64,000 nucleotides of DNA from a virus. The DNA lies in IMG/VR virus record IMGVR_UViG_3300020160_000289, positions 27,549-91,548 of that record; one strand, 5' to 3'. Within the stretch, counting starts at the first letter, position 1. Every line of letters begins with the position of its first letter. The notes beneath the pieces were generated by a model that worked only from the letters and a program-made list of their open reading frames with translations, made no database searches and had not been told where the DNA came from. The translations under genes were made by a program, and so were the position numbers. Of this stretch, positions 28,799 through 35,785 are shown in pieces.

Positions 28799-29515
28799 TT
28801 AATTATTAGCCAAAGTAACGGTGTCATTGGTTACTGCAGTAGTGATATTCCACTTGACCCAAGACTCGTCAGCAAATTCGTGACCAGCTGAACCATATTG
28901 TTTTAGTTTTGCCTTGCGGCCATTTAACTTCATAACATAGTATGTTTTACCGGCATAGTCAGTTGCTGTTAAATCAGCTTCGCCGGCTGCGTCGGCAACA
29001 CCATCATACACTAATTTAACACGGCCAACACCTTCTGATGTAGCTACTAGATATTTGTTACTGCCTGTTTGACGGATAATATCGCCTAATAGACGTGCTG
29101 TTCCACCAGTACCGGATACTAGACCAGCGGTACCACTAGCAGGAATATAAGCATATATAGCAAGACCGTTAGCACGAGCAGCCGCTGTTAAACCAATTGC
29201 GTATGTGGCAGCAGATCCAGTTGTTGCTGGACTTACTGTTACAGTAACACTACCTGTTGAAGTATAACCACTACCTGCGTTTCCGACACTAAATGCTGTT
29301 ACGCGACGATCGGTTCCGATAGTTAATGTACCAGTGGCAGCTTGGCCGCCGGCAATTTGAGGTGTTGAACCTGCCCATGTATAGTTTGTTGTAGTAGAAT
29401 ATAGTGTACCTGTTGTAACTACCGCTACTGAAGCAAATCCTTCTCCGCCTACGCCTTCACCGTCTAACGCTACGTTAGTGTTGGCAAAAAATTTCTTTTG
29501 AATTGGACGTCCCAT
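28799..29515 (-). CDS. Probable head-surface virion protein downstream of the capsid gene
   Basis: 238 residues. It begins MGRPIQKKFF, an N-terminus I associate with small virion proteins of marine T4-like phages encoded beside gene 23. The middle (residues about 85-110; NAGSGYTSTGSVTVTV) is a glycine/threonine-rich beta motif. The C-terminal third has GSNKYLVATSEGVGRVKLV and ends in a beta segment with KLKQYGSAGHEF. It has its own late promoter-like site (29587-29594) and terminator, so it is a single-gene unit right after gp23. A head decoration or vertex protein is plausible from position but not proven. Confidence 0.6.
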   Translation of the reverse strand: MGRPIQKKFFANTNVALDGEGVGGEGFASVAVVTTGTLYSTTTNYTWAGSTPQIAGGQAATGTLTIGTDRRVTAFSVGNAGSGYTSTGSVTVTVSPATTGSAATYAIGLTAAARANGLAIYAYIPASGTAGLVSGTGGTARLLGDIIRQTGSNKYLVATSEGVGRVKLVYDGVADAAGEADLTATDYAGKTYYVMKLNGRKAKLKQYGSAGHEFADESWVKWNITTAVTNDTVTLANN

Positions 29516-29586
29516 TTTTTTCTCCTTATTTGGCTACAGGGCGTTCTATGCCCATACGCGGTGGGGACCGCATAACTGTAGTCGTG

Positions 29587-29594
29587 TATTTAAC
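29587..29594 (-). promoter_or_regulatory. Late promoter-like GTTAAATA
   Basis: Minus-strand GTTAAATA about 72 bases upstream of the 238-residue gene, directly after the gp23 terminator stem. Confidence 0.5.
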
Positions 29595-29620
29595 AAAAAA
29601 CCCGCCGAAGCGGGTTTTTT
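29595..29620. terminator. Strong hairpin terminator after gene 23
   Basis: AAAAAACCCGC pairs with GCGGGTTTTTT around a short loop (CGAA on the plus strand). It lies 26 bases past the gp23 stop codon. The symmetric A and T runs would let it work in both directions. Confidence 0.9.
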
Positions 29621-29645
29621 GATTGGTTTAAAGTAACTTTTCGAA

Positions 29646-30824
29646 TTAACGGAAAGAAACGTTTGCGCTTGTGATAGCAACTTTGCCTAGGTAGTCAGCT
29701 GCATTACCTAGAGAAGAAGCAGTGTTTGTCAACTCAACATAGCCGTAGCGTGTTAAGAAGCCAACTACTGGTTCGAATGTTGCTGGGTCTAGAACAACAC
29801 CAGAACTCATTAGAGGAATGTAAGGGCAATAGAATGCCGCTGCATCAGCCTCGGAAGGTCCTTTGTAACCAATTAGACATTGGTTGTTGTCGTCTGTATC
29901 GCTTAGATAAGCATCAACATAGATTCTCATGCTGTTATTCAATGTACCAACAAACTTAGTGTTTGTAGGAGCTTCGAATGTACCTTCTGTTGTACGAGCA
30001 AATGCGCTTGTAGTAGCAGATTGTAGGATTGTCAAAGCCTGGTTAGAAATAACTGCCCAGTTAGCAGAACCACGACGTGTACGCTGAGCGATCAAGTTAG
30101 CAACACGGTTGATCTGAACTGCCAATGCGGCATGCTCGTCACCAACGAATGTAGCTGTACCAGATACAGCGGCTTGGTCATAAGTTTGTTCAACTGTGCC
30201 TAGAGCACGTAAAGAACCTAGAATTTCTTGGTCGATTTCAGCAGTAATTTCTTGTGCTAAAGCGGCCATGATTTCTGCTTCGATGTCAATACCTTGCATA
30301 GCTTGAGCATCTTGTGCTGCCTCGAAAGTCCAACGAGCGCTTAGTTTACGAGACTTAGCTTCGACTGGTGCTTTCAAGATTTGAATGCTCATACGCTTGC
30401 CTGGTTGGCCTTCTAAGATAGAAGTTGTTTGAGCTTTCGGTGTTGCATTGTTGTTACCGGAGTAACCAGCTGCAATCTTGAATGGGCTTAGTGCCTCATC
30501 TCCAGCTACCACGGAATCGCCGCTTGATGTATCAGCGTAACGAACACGTAGAGTATGGATTTGTGCTACTGGGCCTGTCATTGGTTGAACACCAACGATT
30601 TCGTTAGCAATAACGGTTGGCATAACACGACGAATAACTGGAAGAATAACGCGGTTTAAAGTTGCGATATTACCAGTGCTTGTAGCACCTGCGGATGCAG
30701 ATTCTGCCAAGTACTTGCGTGTGTTTTCCAAGCAAACTGCCATTGAAGACTTACGTGTACCGGATAGGCCTTCAAGCAGAGCTTCTTTGGTCTCTGACCA
30801 TCTTTCATTTAATAATTGTGACAT
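29646..30824 (-). CDS. 23: Major capsid protein gp23
   Basis: 392 residues, shorter than T4 gp23 (521). The conserved core starts at about residue 55 with LNRVILPVIRRVMPTVIAN followed by EIVGVQPM, TGPVAQIHTLRVRYA, the family hallmark. The later parts RTRRGSANWAVIS and the FKVYVDAY-like segment near residue 300 also fit. The preceding RKYLAE gives a prohead-protease type site (Leu-X-Glu), so maturation after Glu41 is predicted. It forms the icosahedral shell. It lies last in the head cassette 20-21-22-23 and is followed by a strong terminator. Ribosome-binding site AAGGAGAAG about 10 bases upstream. A clear late promoter directly upstream is not seen, so transcription may come from further up the cassette. 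Confidence 0.95.
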   Translation of the reverse strand: MSQLLNERWSETKEALLEGLSGTRKSSMAVCLENTRKYLAESASAGATSTGNIATLNRVILPVIRRVMPTVIANEIVGVQPMTGPVAQIHTLRVRYADTSSGDSVVAGDEALSPFKIAAGYSGNNNATPKAQTTSILEGQPGKRMSIQILKAPVEAKSRKLSARWTFEAAQDAQAMQGIDIEAEIMAALAQEITAEIDQEILGSLRALGTVEQTYDQAAVSGTATFVGDEHAALAVQINRVANLIAQRTRRGSANWAVISNQALTILQSATTSAFARTTEGTFEAPTNTKFVGTLNNSMRIYVDAYLSDTDDNNQCLIGYKGPSEADAAAFYCPYIPLMSSGVVLDPATFEPVVGFLTRYGYVELTNTASSLGNAADYLGKVAITSANVSFR

Positions 30825-30850
30825 TTTATGTCTTCTCCTTGAATATTAAA

Positions 30851-31951
30851 TTATTTTAGTCCCGCTAATTTGCGGATATCTAAAATATTATCTGAGCCTA
30901 CCTGTGGCTGTTTGTTTTCACGATCTCCAGTTACAACTGCGCTTTCAGATAGCATTTCTGGGGCTTTCGCCTTTACTGCTTTCTTCATACCGCCTTCCAT
31001 AACTGCTGGTAGGTATTTGTCAAATGCTTCATTCAGTTTTGCAGTCTGTACAGACTCTAGCAATTCTTTCATGATTCCCTTTTTGTCAGCACTTAGTGGT
31101 GCTAACAATTCCGCCATTACTTCTTTGCGATTAGCAACGTCATGAGCAACGCGGATTTCGCGGTCTTTAGACTCTACTAATTTTGCCTTTTCAGTAACAA
31201 CAGATCTTGCTTCAGCTAGCTCTAGCTCTTTCTTTTCGATAACCTTTAACAGTTTTGATGTTTCAGATTTTTCGTTCAAGTAGCTTGTGCTGAACTCTTG
31301 AGCAAACGCTTCAAATAAACGACGACCGAATGAGTTTTCACGAGCTGAGTCGATGTCTTCCTTGAGCTGTTTCATCTCTTTGGTCAATGTCTTCTTAACT
31401 GTTTCTTCAACAATTCCGGCGCTACGTTTAATAAACTTAGCTCTAACTTCTTCAAATTTGCCTTTAGCTTCGCGGACTAGACGAACTTTAGCTTCAGCTA
31501 AATCGCGCTTGTCTACAGCAAACTCGTTTATTTCTCTTGCTAGAGCAGTTACAATGAACTGTTCTAACTTAGCAAAATTCTCACTAACTTTCTTACGATC
31601 GCTTTGGAACTCTACCATTTCCTTACCTAGCTGTTTTAGAATAAATGATTCCATAACTTTGGCATCACTACCCATCTTGCGTTGATAAGCAACCTTAGCT
31701 TCCGCTAATGCTTTTTTATCTTCAGCAAGTTCAGCCATTTCAACGGCCAATCTCTCACCGACCATCTTGTCAAGTGCTTCAACCATTACGCTCTTATCAT
31801 GAGAATAACGTTGAGCAAACTCTTCACGAAGTTCAGCAGTGACTTGGTCGCGATTCTCTTGAATCTTCTGATTTAAAGCAGATTCAATCATAGACTTATC
31901 GTCTTCTGACATCATGCCACTTTCGACCAGCTTATTGAATGCGTCCAACAT
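30851..31951 (-). CDS. 22: Prohead scaffold protein gp22
   Basis: 366 residues, almost wholly helical and charged with long coiled-coil stretches rich in Lys, Glu and Ala, as expected of a T4-type scaffolding core protein. The segment SFGRRLFEAFAQEFSTSYLNE (around residues 205-225) is a family-typical patch. The C-terminus ends DILDIRKLAGL, a short conserved-looking tail that may contact the shell protein. It acts inside the prohead and is degraded by the gp21 protease during maturation. Position between 21 and 23, with 12- and 26-base gaps, matches the T4 order. Confidence 0.9.
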   Translation of the reverse strand: MLDAFNKLVESGMMSEDDKSMIESALNQKIQENRDQVTAELREEFAQRYSHDKSVMVEALDKMVGERLAVEMAELAEDKKALAEAKVAYQRKMGSDAKVMESFILKQLGKEMVEFQSDRKKVSENFAKLEQFIVTALAREINEFAVDKRDLAEAKVRLVREAKGKFEEVRAKFIKRSAGIVEETVKKTLTKEMKQLKEDIDSARENSFGRRLFEAFAQEFSTSYLNEKSETSKLLKVIEKKELELAEARSVVTEKAKLVESKDREIRVAHDVANRKEVMAELLAPLSADKKGIMKELLESVQTAKLNEAFDKYLPAVMEGGMKKAVKAKAPEMLSESAVVTGDRENKQPQVGSDNILDIRKLAGLK

Positions 31952-31963
31952 CGCTTTGTCTCC

Positions 31964-32596
31964 TTAGGGTTTTAACCCATTAATAATATTAAGCATCGCC
32001 TCGCGGAGATACTTCTGGGCCTTTGGATCTTGTTTTACCTCTTGCGCCACCCTAAACGCTCTACTACCGCCTCTCATATTCATAAGATGCTCGTAGACTG
32101 GTGTAGGATAAGCTCCTGGCGCACTTGGCTGGGCAACAATGTCGACTGTGATAATCTCAAATTCGGATACTTTACCGCTAGCCTCGTCAACGTTTCCGCT
32201 GCCTCGACTGCTGACGCCAAGTTTTACACCGGCTTCAAGCATAGTACGAACTAAATTGCCCATCGGAGTAGGAAGGACTTTCATCTTTCCATAACCATTA
32301 GGACCGTCCATCCACATATCTGTTATCATGTGTGACACACGGTCTAAATTTACTTTTAAGTCATCTGGATGATCAACTTCGCCTAGAACACTATAACCAT
32401 TTTGAATCTGGTCATTTAAAGTTTTAACGGCATTTGTAATTTCATCTACAGGATACACACGCTGGTTAGCATTGCGTATACCGCCTTGGATAGCAATACC
32501 TTTTAGAAAAAGGTTCTTGCCATCTTTGTCGTCAGATTCTAAAACTACTCTAGCTTGATCAAAACTTAAATGTTCTCTTAGGTATGATAATTTCAT
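31964..32596 (-). CDS. 21: Prohead core protease gp21
   Basis: 210 residues, the usual length for T4 gp21. The serine protease of the herpesvirus-assemblin/phage prohead type is recognisable: His76 in GEVDHP and Ser129/Ser130 in LGVSSRGSG are the expected catalytic His and Ser region. ITVDIVAQPSAPGA follows at about residue 150 with a conserved Asp. The N-terminal segment has NANQRVYP, another family mark. It cleaves scaffold, core and capsid proteins after (Leu/Ile)-X-Glu. Encoded 13 bases after the acidic core protein and 12 bases before gp22. Confidence 0.93.
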   Translation of the reverse strand: MKLSYLREHLSFDQARVVLESDDKDGKNLFLKGIAIQGGIRNANQRVYPVDEITNAVKTLNDQIQNGYSVLGEVDHPDDLKVNLDRVSHMITDMWMDGPNGYGKMKVLPTPMGNLVRTMLEAGVKLGVSSRGSGNVDEASGKVSEFEIITVDIVAQPSAPGAYPTPVYEHLMNMRGGSRAFRVAQEVKQDPKAQKYLREAMLNIINGLKP

Positions 32597-32609
32597 CCCG
32601 ATTTCCTAA

Positions 32610-33635
32610 TTAAGCGTTACGATTAGGAGCACCATTTAATGGGCTCTTTACAACACCAACGCTTGTCTGTCCTGCTTTGTCACCTGATCCAGAACCAACT
32701 GGGCCTGCTGACTTGTTATTACCTGGATATCCAGAGCCTTGCTTGCTTGTAGCAGAACCGCTCTTCATGCTTGAGGAAGAACTGCTAGAGATGTTCTTTT
32801 CAACACCTTTAGTGAATTCACCTTTTGTAGCGCCTAAAAGACCACGTGAGCCTTTGTCAGCGTTAGGGCTTGTACCAGTATTGCTACTAGTGTCAGCACC
32901 TTTACCACCTAGGATATTGTGTGCTGATGCGCCTGTAGTAGGCTTGCCTTTACCAGAACTTACTGGGCTTTTTGTATCAGATACAGAAGTTTGACCAGCC
33001 ATTTCGCCTTTACCAGAACCTACTGGACCTGGAGTCTTCATGCTGTTCTTTTCCCAGTCGTTACCTACTTTTTCACGGTATTCACGAGTCATTTGACGTG
33101 ATTCAAATTGACCCATACCCATGGATTCGTCTTCATCTTCTTCGTCTGCTTCTTCGTCATCAGCTTCTTCGCCGTCTTCTTCGCCGCCAAAATCAGGATC
33201 TTCTTCACCATCATTGTGCTCTGGCTCATTTTGTTCATCAGCCATTAGTGCTTCAAATTCAGCTTTTAGTTCTTCTAGAGCATCCTCTAGATCGGAAATT
33301 CTTTCTTCTTCGGTTCCCTCAGCGTCATCACCGATATCGCCGGCCATGTCACCTTCGTCACCCATATCGCCCATAGCGGAAGGGTCACTTAGATCGCCGA
33401 CCATGTCGTCGGTTTCGTCGCCACCAATTTCTAGGGTAGTTTCTTCTTCGATGGATTCATCATCTTCTTCATCAGAAGCTTCTTCCATTTCTTCCTCTTC
33501 CTTTGCTTCTTCAGCAATCATATTTTCGTATATTTCTCTAGACTTCTCAACAACGATTTCATGGAACAATTCATTTGCCTTGTCCATTTCCTCGTTGACT
33601 AGAAGATCTAATAGTTGTTCAAACTTGTTAGACAT
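32610..33635 (-). CDS. Acidic prohead core protein, gp67-like
   Basis: 341 residues in two contrasting halves. Residues 1-55 (LLDLLVNEEMDKANELFHE and VVEKSREIYENMIAEE) follow the pattern of the short T4 core protein gp67. Residues about 45-175 are extremely acidic (Asp/Glu runs). From about 190 the chain changes to a Gly/Ser/Lys-rich basic low-complexity tail. That tail has two copies of a GPVGSGxGxxAGQTSV motif (about residues 200 and 315). It lies between the portal gene and gp21, where T4 has 67 and 68, so a prohead core role is likely. T4 gp67 is only 80 residues; the long basic tail is unusual. A late promoter-like site lies 43 bases upstream. Confidence 0.65.
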   Translation of the reverse strand: MSNKFEQLLDLLVNEEMDKANELFHEIVVEKSREIYENMIAEEAKEEEEMEEASDEEDDESIEEETTLEIGGDETDDMVGDLSDPSAMGDMGDEGDMAGDIGDDAEGTEEERISDLEDALEELKAEFEALMADEQNEPEHNDGEEDPDFGGEEDGEEADDEEADEEDEDESMGMGQFESRQMTREYREKVGNDWEKNSMKTPGPVGSGKGEMAGQTSVSDTKSPVSSGKGKPTTGASAHNILGGKGADTSSNTGTSPNADKGSRGLLGATKGEFTKGVEKNISSSSSSSMKSGSATSKQGSGYPGNNKSAGPVGSGSGDKAGQTSVGVVKSPLNGAPNRNA

Positions 33636-33677
33636 TGCGGTATTCTCCTTTAATTAGATGCGGCAAGGCTGTCGATG

Positions 33678-33685
33678 TATTTACA
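33678..33685 (-). promoter_or_regulatory. Late promoter-like TGTAAATA
   Basis: Minus-strand TGTAAATA about 43 bases upstream of the acidic core gene. A second similar site (GTTAAATA, 33782-33789) lies about 100 bases further up in the same 181-base gap. Confidence 0.5.
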
Positions 33686-33781
33686 GCCAAGATGTAATAC
33701 TTATGTGAAATGGGTCGAAAACGGTCAATTCCGACAAAAGGTGACAGAGTTTTAACTCTTTTTTGATTTGTTTTGTAAAAA

Positions 33782-33789
33782 TATTTAAC
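33782..33789 (-). promoter_or_regulatory. Second late promoter-like GTTAAATA
   Basis: Minus strand, in the gap between the 80-residue gene and the acidic core gene, 147 bases upstream of the latter. Confidence 0.35.
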
Positions 33790-33816
33790 GATTTATTAGA
33801 AAAATTAACTAATAAG

Positions 33817-34059
33817 TTATTGAGCCATCTCGGGAGGAGGCGGTGCGTACATCACTTTTACAAACTCTAAATGTTCTTTTTGCTCTTTCTCTCGAGCATC
33901 TCCAGCTTTTCGTAAATCATTTAACATACGTAAAGTTAATCGTGTCTTACGTGTGTCTTTAGCACTTACAATAGATTTGTCGTCAAACGGATTGTACCTA
34001 TCATCATTGTCTAGGGCACTTTCGGTTTCTTTAAAGTAAATAAATTCGTTTAGCAACAT
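33817..34059 (-). CDS. Small head-cassette protein of unknown function
   Basis: 80 residues, charged, starting MLLNEFIYFKETES with a basic middle (KDTRKTRLTLRMLNDLRKA) and ending in a PPPPEM proline patch. It lies between portal gp20 (18-base gap) and the acidic core protein, where T4 carries small core genes, but its sequence does not look like T4 gp67 or gp68. There is no good ribosome-binding site at the normal distance. Instead GATAAATA ends 6 bases before the ATG, so either the message is nearly leaderless or it is translated by coupling with gp20. Probably a minor head or connector protein. Confidence 0.55.
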   Translation of the reverse strand: MLLNEFIYFKETESALDNDDRYNPFDDKSIVSAKDTRKTRLTLRMLNDLRKAGDAREKEQKEHLEFVKVMYAPPPPEMAQ

Positions 34060-34064
34060 ATCAA

Positions 34065-34072
34065 TATTTATC
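34065..34072 (-). promoter_or_regulatory. Late promoter, GATAAATA, very close to the ATG
   Basis: GATAAATA ends 6 bases before the start at 34059. T4-type late transcription starts a few bases beyond this box, so the transcript would have almost no leader. Confidence 0.45.
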
Positions 34073-34077
34073 CAAAT

Positions 34078-35784
34078 TTATGCCGTAGGAGCCGGTGCGC
34101 CGTTGCCCATATCAGTAGGTGCTCCGCCTGCCTCAGCGCCAGGTTCGGGAGCAAGTTCTCCTGCCTGTCCTAGATTTTCCATATCGCTCTGCATACCACC
34201 GCTAGTAACTCCGCCTGAACGTAGTTCTGAACTAGCACTTGGTGCTTTCATACTTAAACCGTTTTCTTCTTTCCACATTTCTTCGTTTTCTGCCATTTCT
34301 TCTTGTGTTAGACCTAAGTAGCGTTTTAAAGCAAAGCGTTTGCTGATATGTGGAATAGTTACAATGGTTCCAAAGCTACTAATTCTAGCAGTATCCATTT
34401 CAGTTTGACGATATGCGGCAAAGTTTTGTGGAGGATTAAACTGTAATTCAAATACATTAGGGTCAAAGTTAATGCCTTTGTCCTGTAGATATTCCTTGAA
34501 TCCTACATCAAATTTCTCATTTAACAGGCTTTGTAATCGCTCGCAGTACTTGTTAAATCTTAATTCCTGTATGTAAGCAGTACCGACTCTGCCATCATTG
34601 AAACTGCTTCCTCCGTCATCTGGTCCAGTAGGTAAGTAGCTACTAGGAATACGTAAAGCACGGAACAACTTGTTAGTAAAATAACGTAAATCATCAATTT
34701 CTCCTAGGTTAGTGCCACCTGGTAAAATTTCAACTTTACTGCCTCGACCTTCGCTTGTCTGTGGAAAAAAGTAGTCTTCGTTAATGCTTAACGGGTTGTA
34801 GCTACTGTCCACAACAGTTTGTCCACCTCCAGTAACTGAAGGAATTCGTCGCTGATTAACTTCGTTTTTAACACGCTCAACAAAAGACATAGCAAGGTGA
34901 CTTGGCATATTACCAACGTCAATATAAAATACCCTTCGTTCTGGAGCACGTTGGACGCGGTAGATAATGATAGCATCTTCTAGTAATTCCTTTTGCTTGT
35001 AAACTTTAAAAATACTTTCTAAAAGACTGTTTCCAAAAGGAAAGTTATTGTCTAACCCTTCACTCATTGACAAATGAACTACGTGTTTAGCATCAATTGC
35101 CCATTGAGTTTGATTGACTCCAAACCTGTTTCCTACGTTTGTAGGATAGGAGCCTGTCATCGATCTGCCGGTGCCGCCAGAGGTACTAACGTTTCCATTA
35201 GGAGGCCCGCCGTTTGTAGCATTAGGTGCGATCTGTGTCACACTTAAATTTAAAAAATTAGGATTTAGATCACGGATTACATACTGTTCAGGATGCTTTC
35301 CATCGCTTTCATTGACGATAATCTTGTCAACTTTTTGCGGATCTACATAAAACCAAGCCTGTGTTTCTGGGTCTCTAACAAAGAAACAATCGCCATATTT
35401 GAATGCGTTTCTTACAATTTTAAAGATGCGTGTTTGAAATTTATTAAGTTTTGTCCACTGCTGTAGATACTTTTTAATAACTTTTACTTCAGTAGGAGTA
35501 GCTTGATCTTTAAAGAAAATTTGGAACGGAGTACCGTTTTCTTCATTTAGTTGGCAACAAAACTCTGCTAAAATATCAAGAGCGGCATTTACTTCACTGT
35601 CGCTGTCCATGGTATCGTACTGCTGATATCGATCAAGACGATTTGGATGTCCTGAATAAACATCTGGTAGATAAGAACTATAATTAGATCGGCTACCTGT
35701 TGGGCGGTCAGCACCACCGCCACTTAATGGACTAAGTGCTCCTGAAGTATTTGCTACTGGTGTAAAGTATTTTTTCCAAGACAT
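34078..35784 (-). CDS. 20: Portal vertex protein gp20
   Basis: 568 residues (T4 gp20 524). Recognisable segments: YQQYDTMDSDSEVNAALDILAEF near residue 55, FKYGDCFFVRD near 130, and VVHLSMSEGLDNNFPFGNS near 240. VQRAPERRVFYIDVGNMP near 285, the YFFPQTSEGRGSKVEILPGG segment near 345, and RIPSSYLP near 390 complete the set. The C-terminal tail from about 520 is Gly/Ala/Pro-rich. It forms the dodecameric portal through which DNA is packaged. The start lies 1 base after the tape measure stop codon, so the two are in one transcription unit. This order differs from T4, where tail tube gene 19 precedes gene 20. Confidence 0.94.
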   Translation of the reverse strand: MSWKKYFTPVANTSGALSPLSGGGADRPTGSRSNYSSYLPDVYSGHPNRLDRYQQYDTMDSDSEVNAALDILAEFCCQLNEENGTPFQIFFKDQATPTEVKVIKKYLQQWTKLNKFQTRIFKIVRNAFKYGDCFFVRDPETQAWFYVDPQKVDKIIVNESDGKHPEQYVIRDLNPNFLNLSVTQIAPNATNGGPPNGNVSTSGGTGRSMTGSYPTNVGNRFGVNQTQWAIDAKHVVHLSMSEGLDNNFPFGNSLLESIFKVYKQKELLEDAIIIYRVQRAPERRVFYIDVGNMPSHLAMSFVERVKNEVNQRRIPSVTGGGQTVVDSSYNPLSINEDYFFPQTSEGRGSKVEILPGGTNLGEIDDLRYFTNKLFRALRIPSSYLPTGPDDGGSSFNDGRVGTAYIQELRFNKYCERLQSLLNEKFDVGFKEYLQDKGINFDPNVFELQFNPPQNFAAYRQTEMDTARISSFGTIVTIPHISKRFALKRYLGLTQEEMAENEEMWKEENGLSMKAPSASSELRSGGVTSGGMQSDMENLGQAGELAPEPGAEAGGAPTDMGNGAPAPTA

Positions 35785-35785
35785 A

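Noticed and set aside
33121-33657. 178-codon Ser-rich plus-strand frame opposite the acidic core gene
   Set aside because: It is the antisense of the Asp/Glu runs (GAA/GAT read as TTC/ATC, TCT). The minus-strand frame has the right context and start.
33746-33764. AGAGTT/AACTCT stem followed by T run on the plus strand
   Set aside because: Loop of two bases and no plus-strand gene ends there; probably chance.
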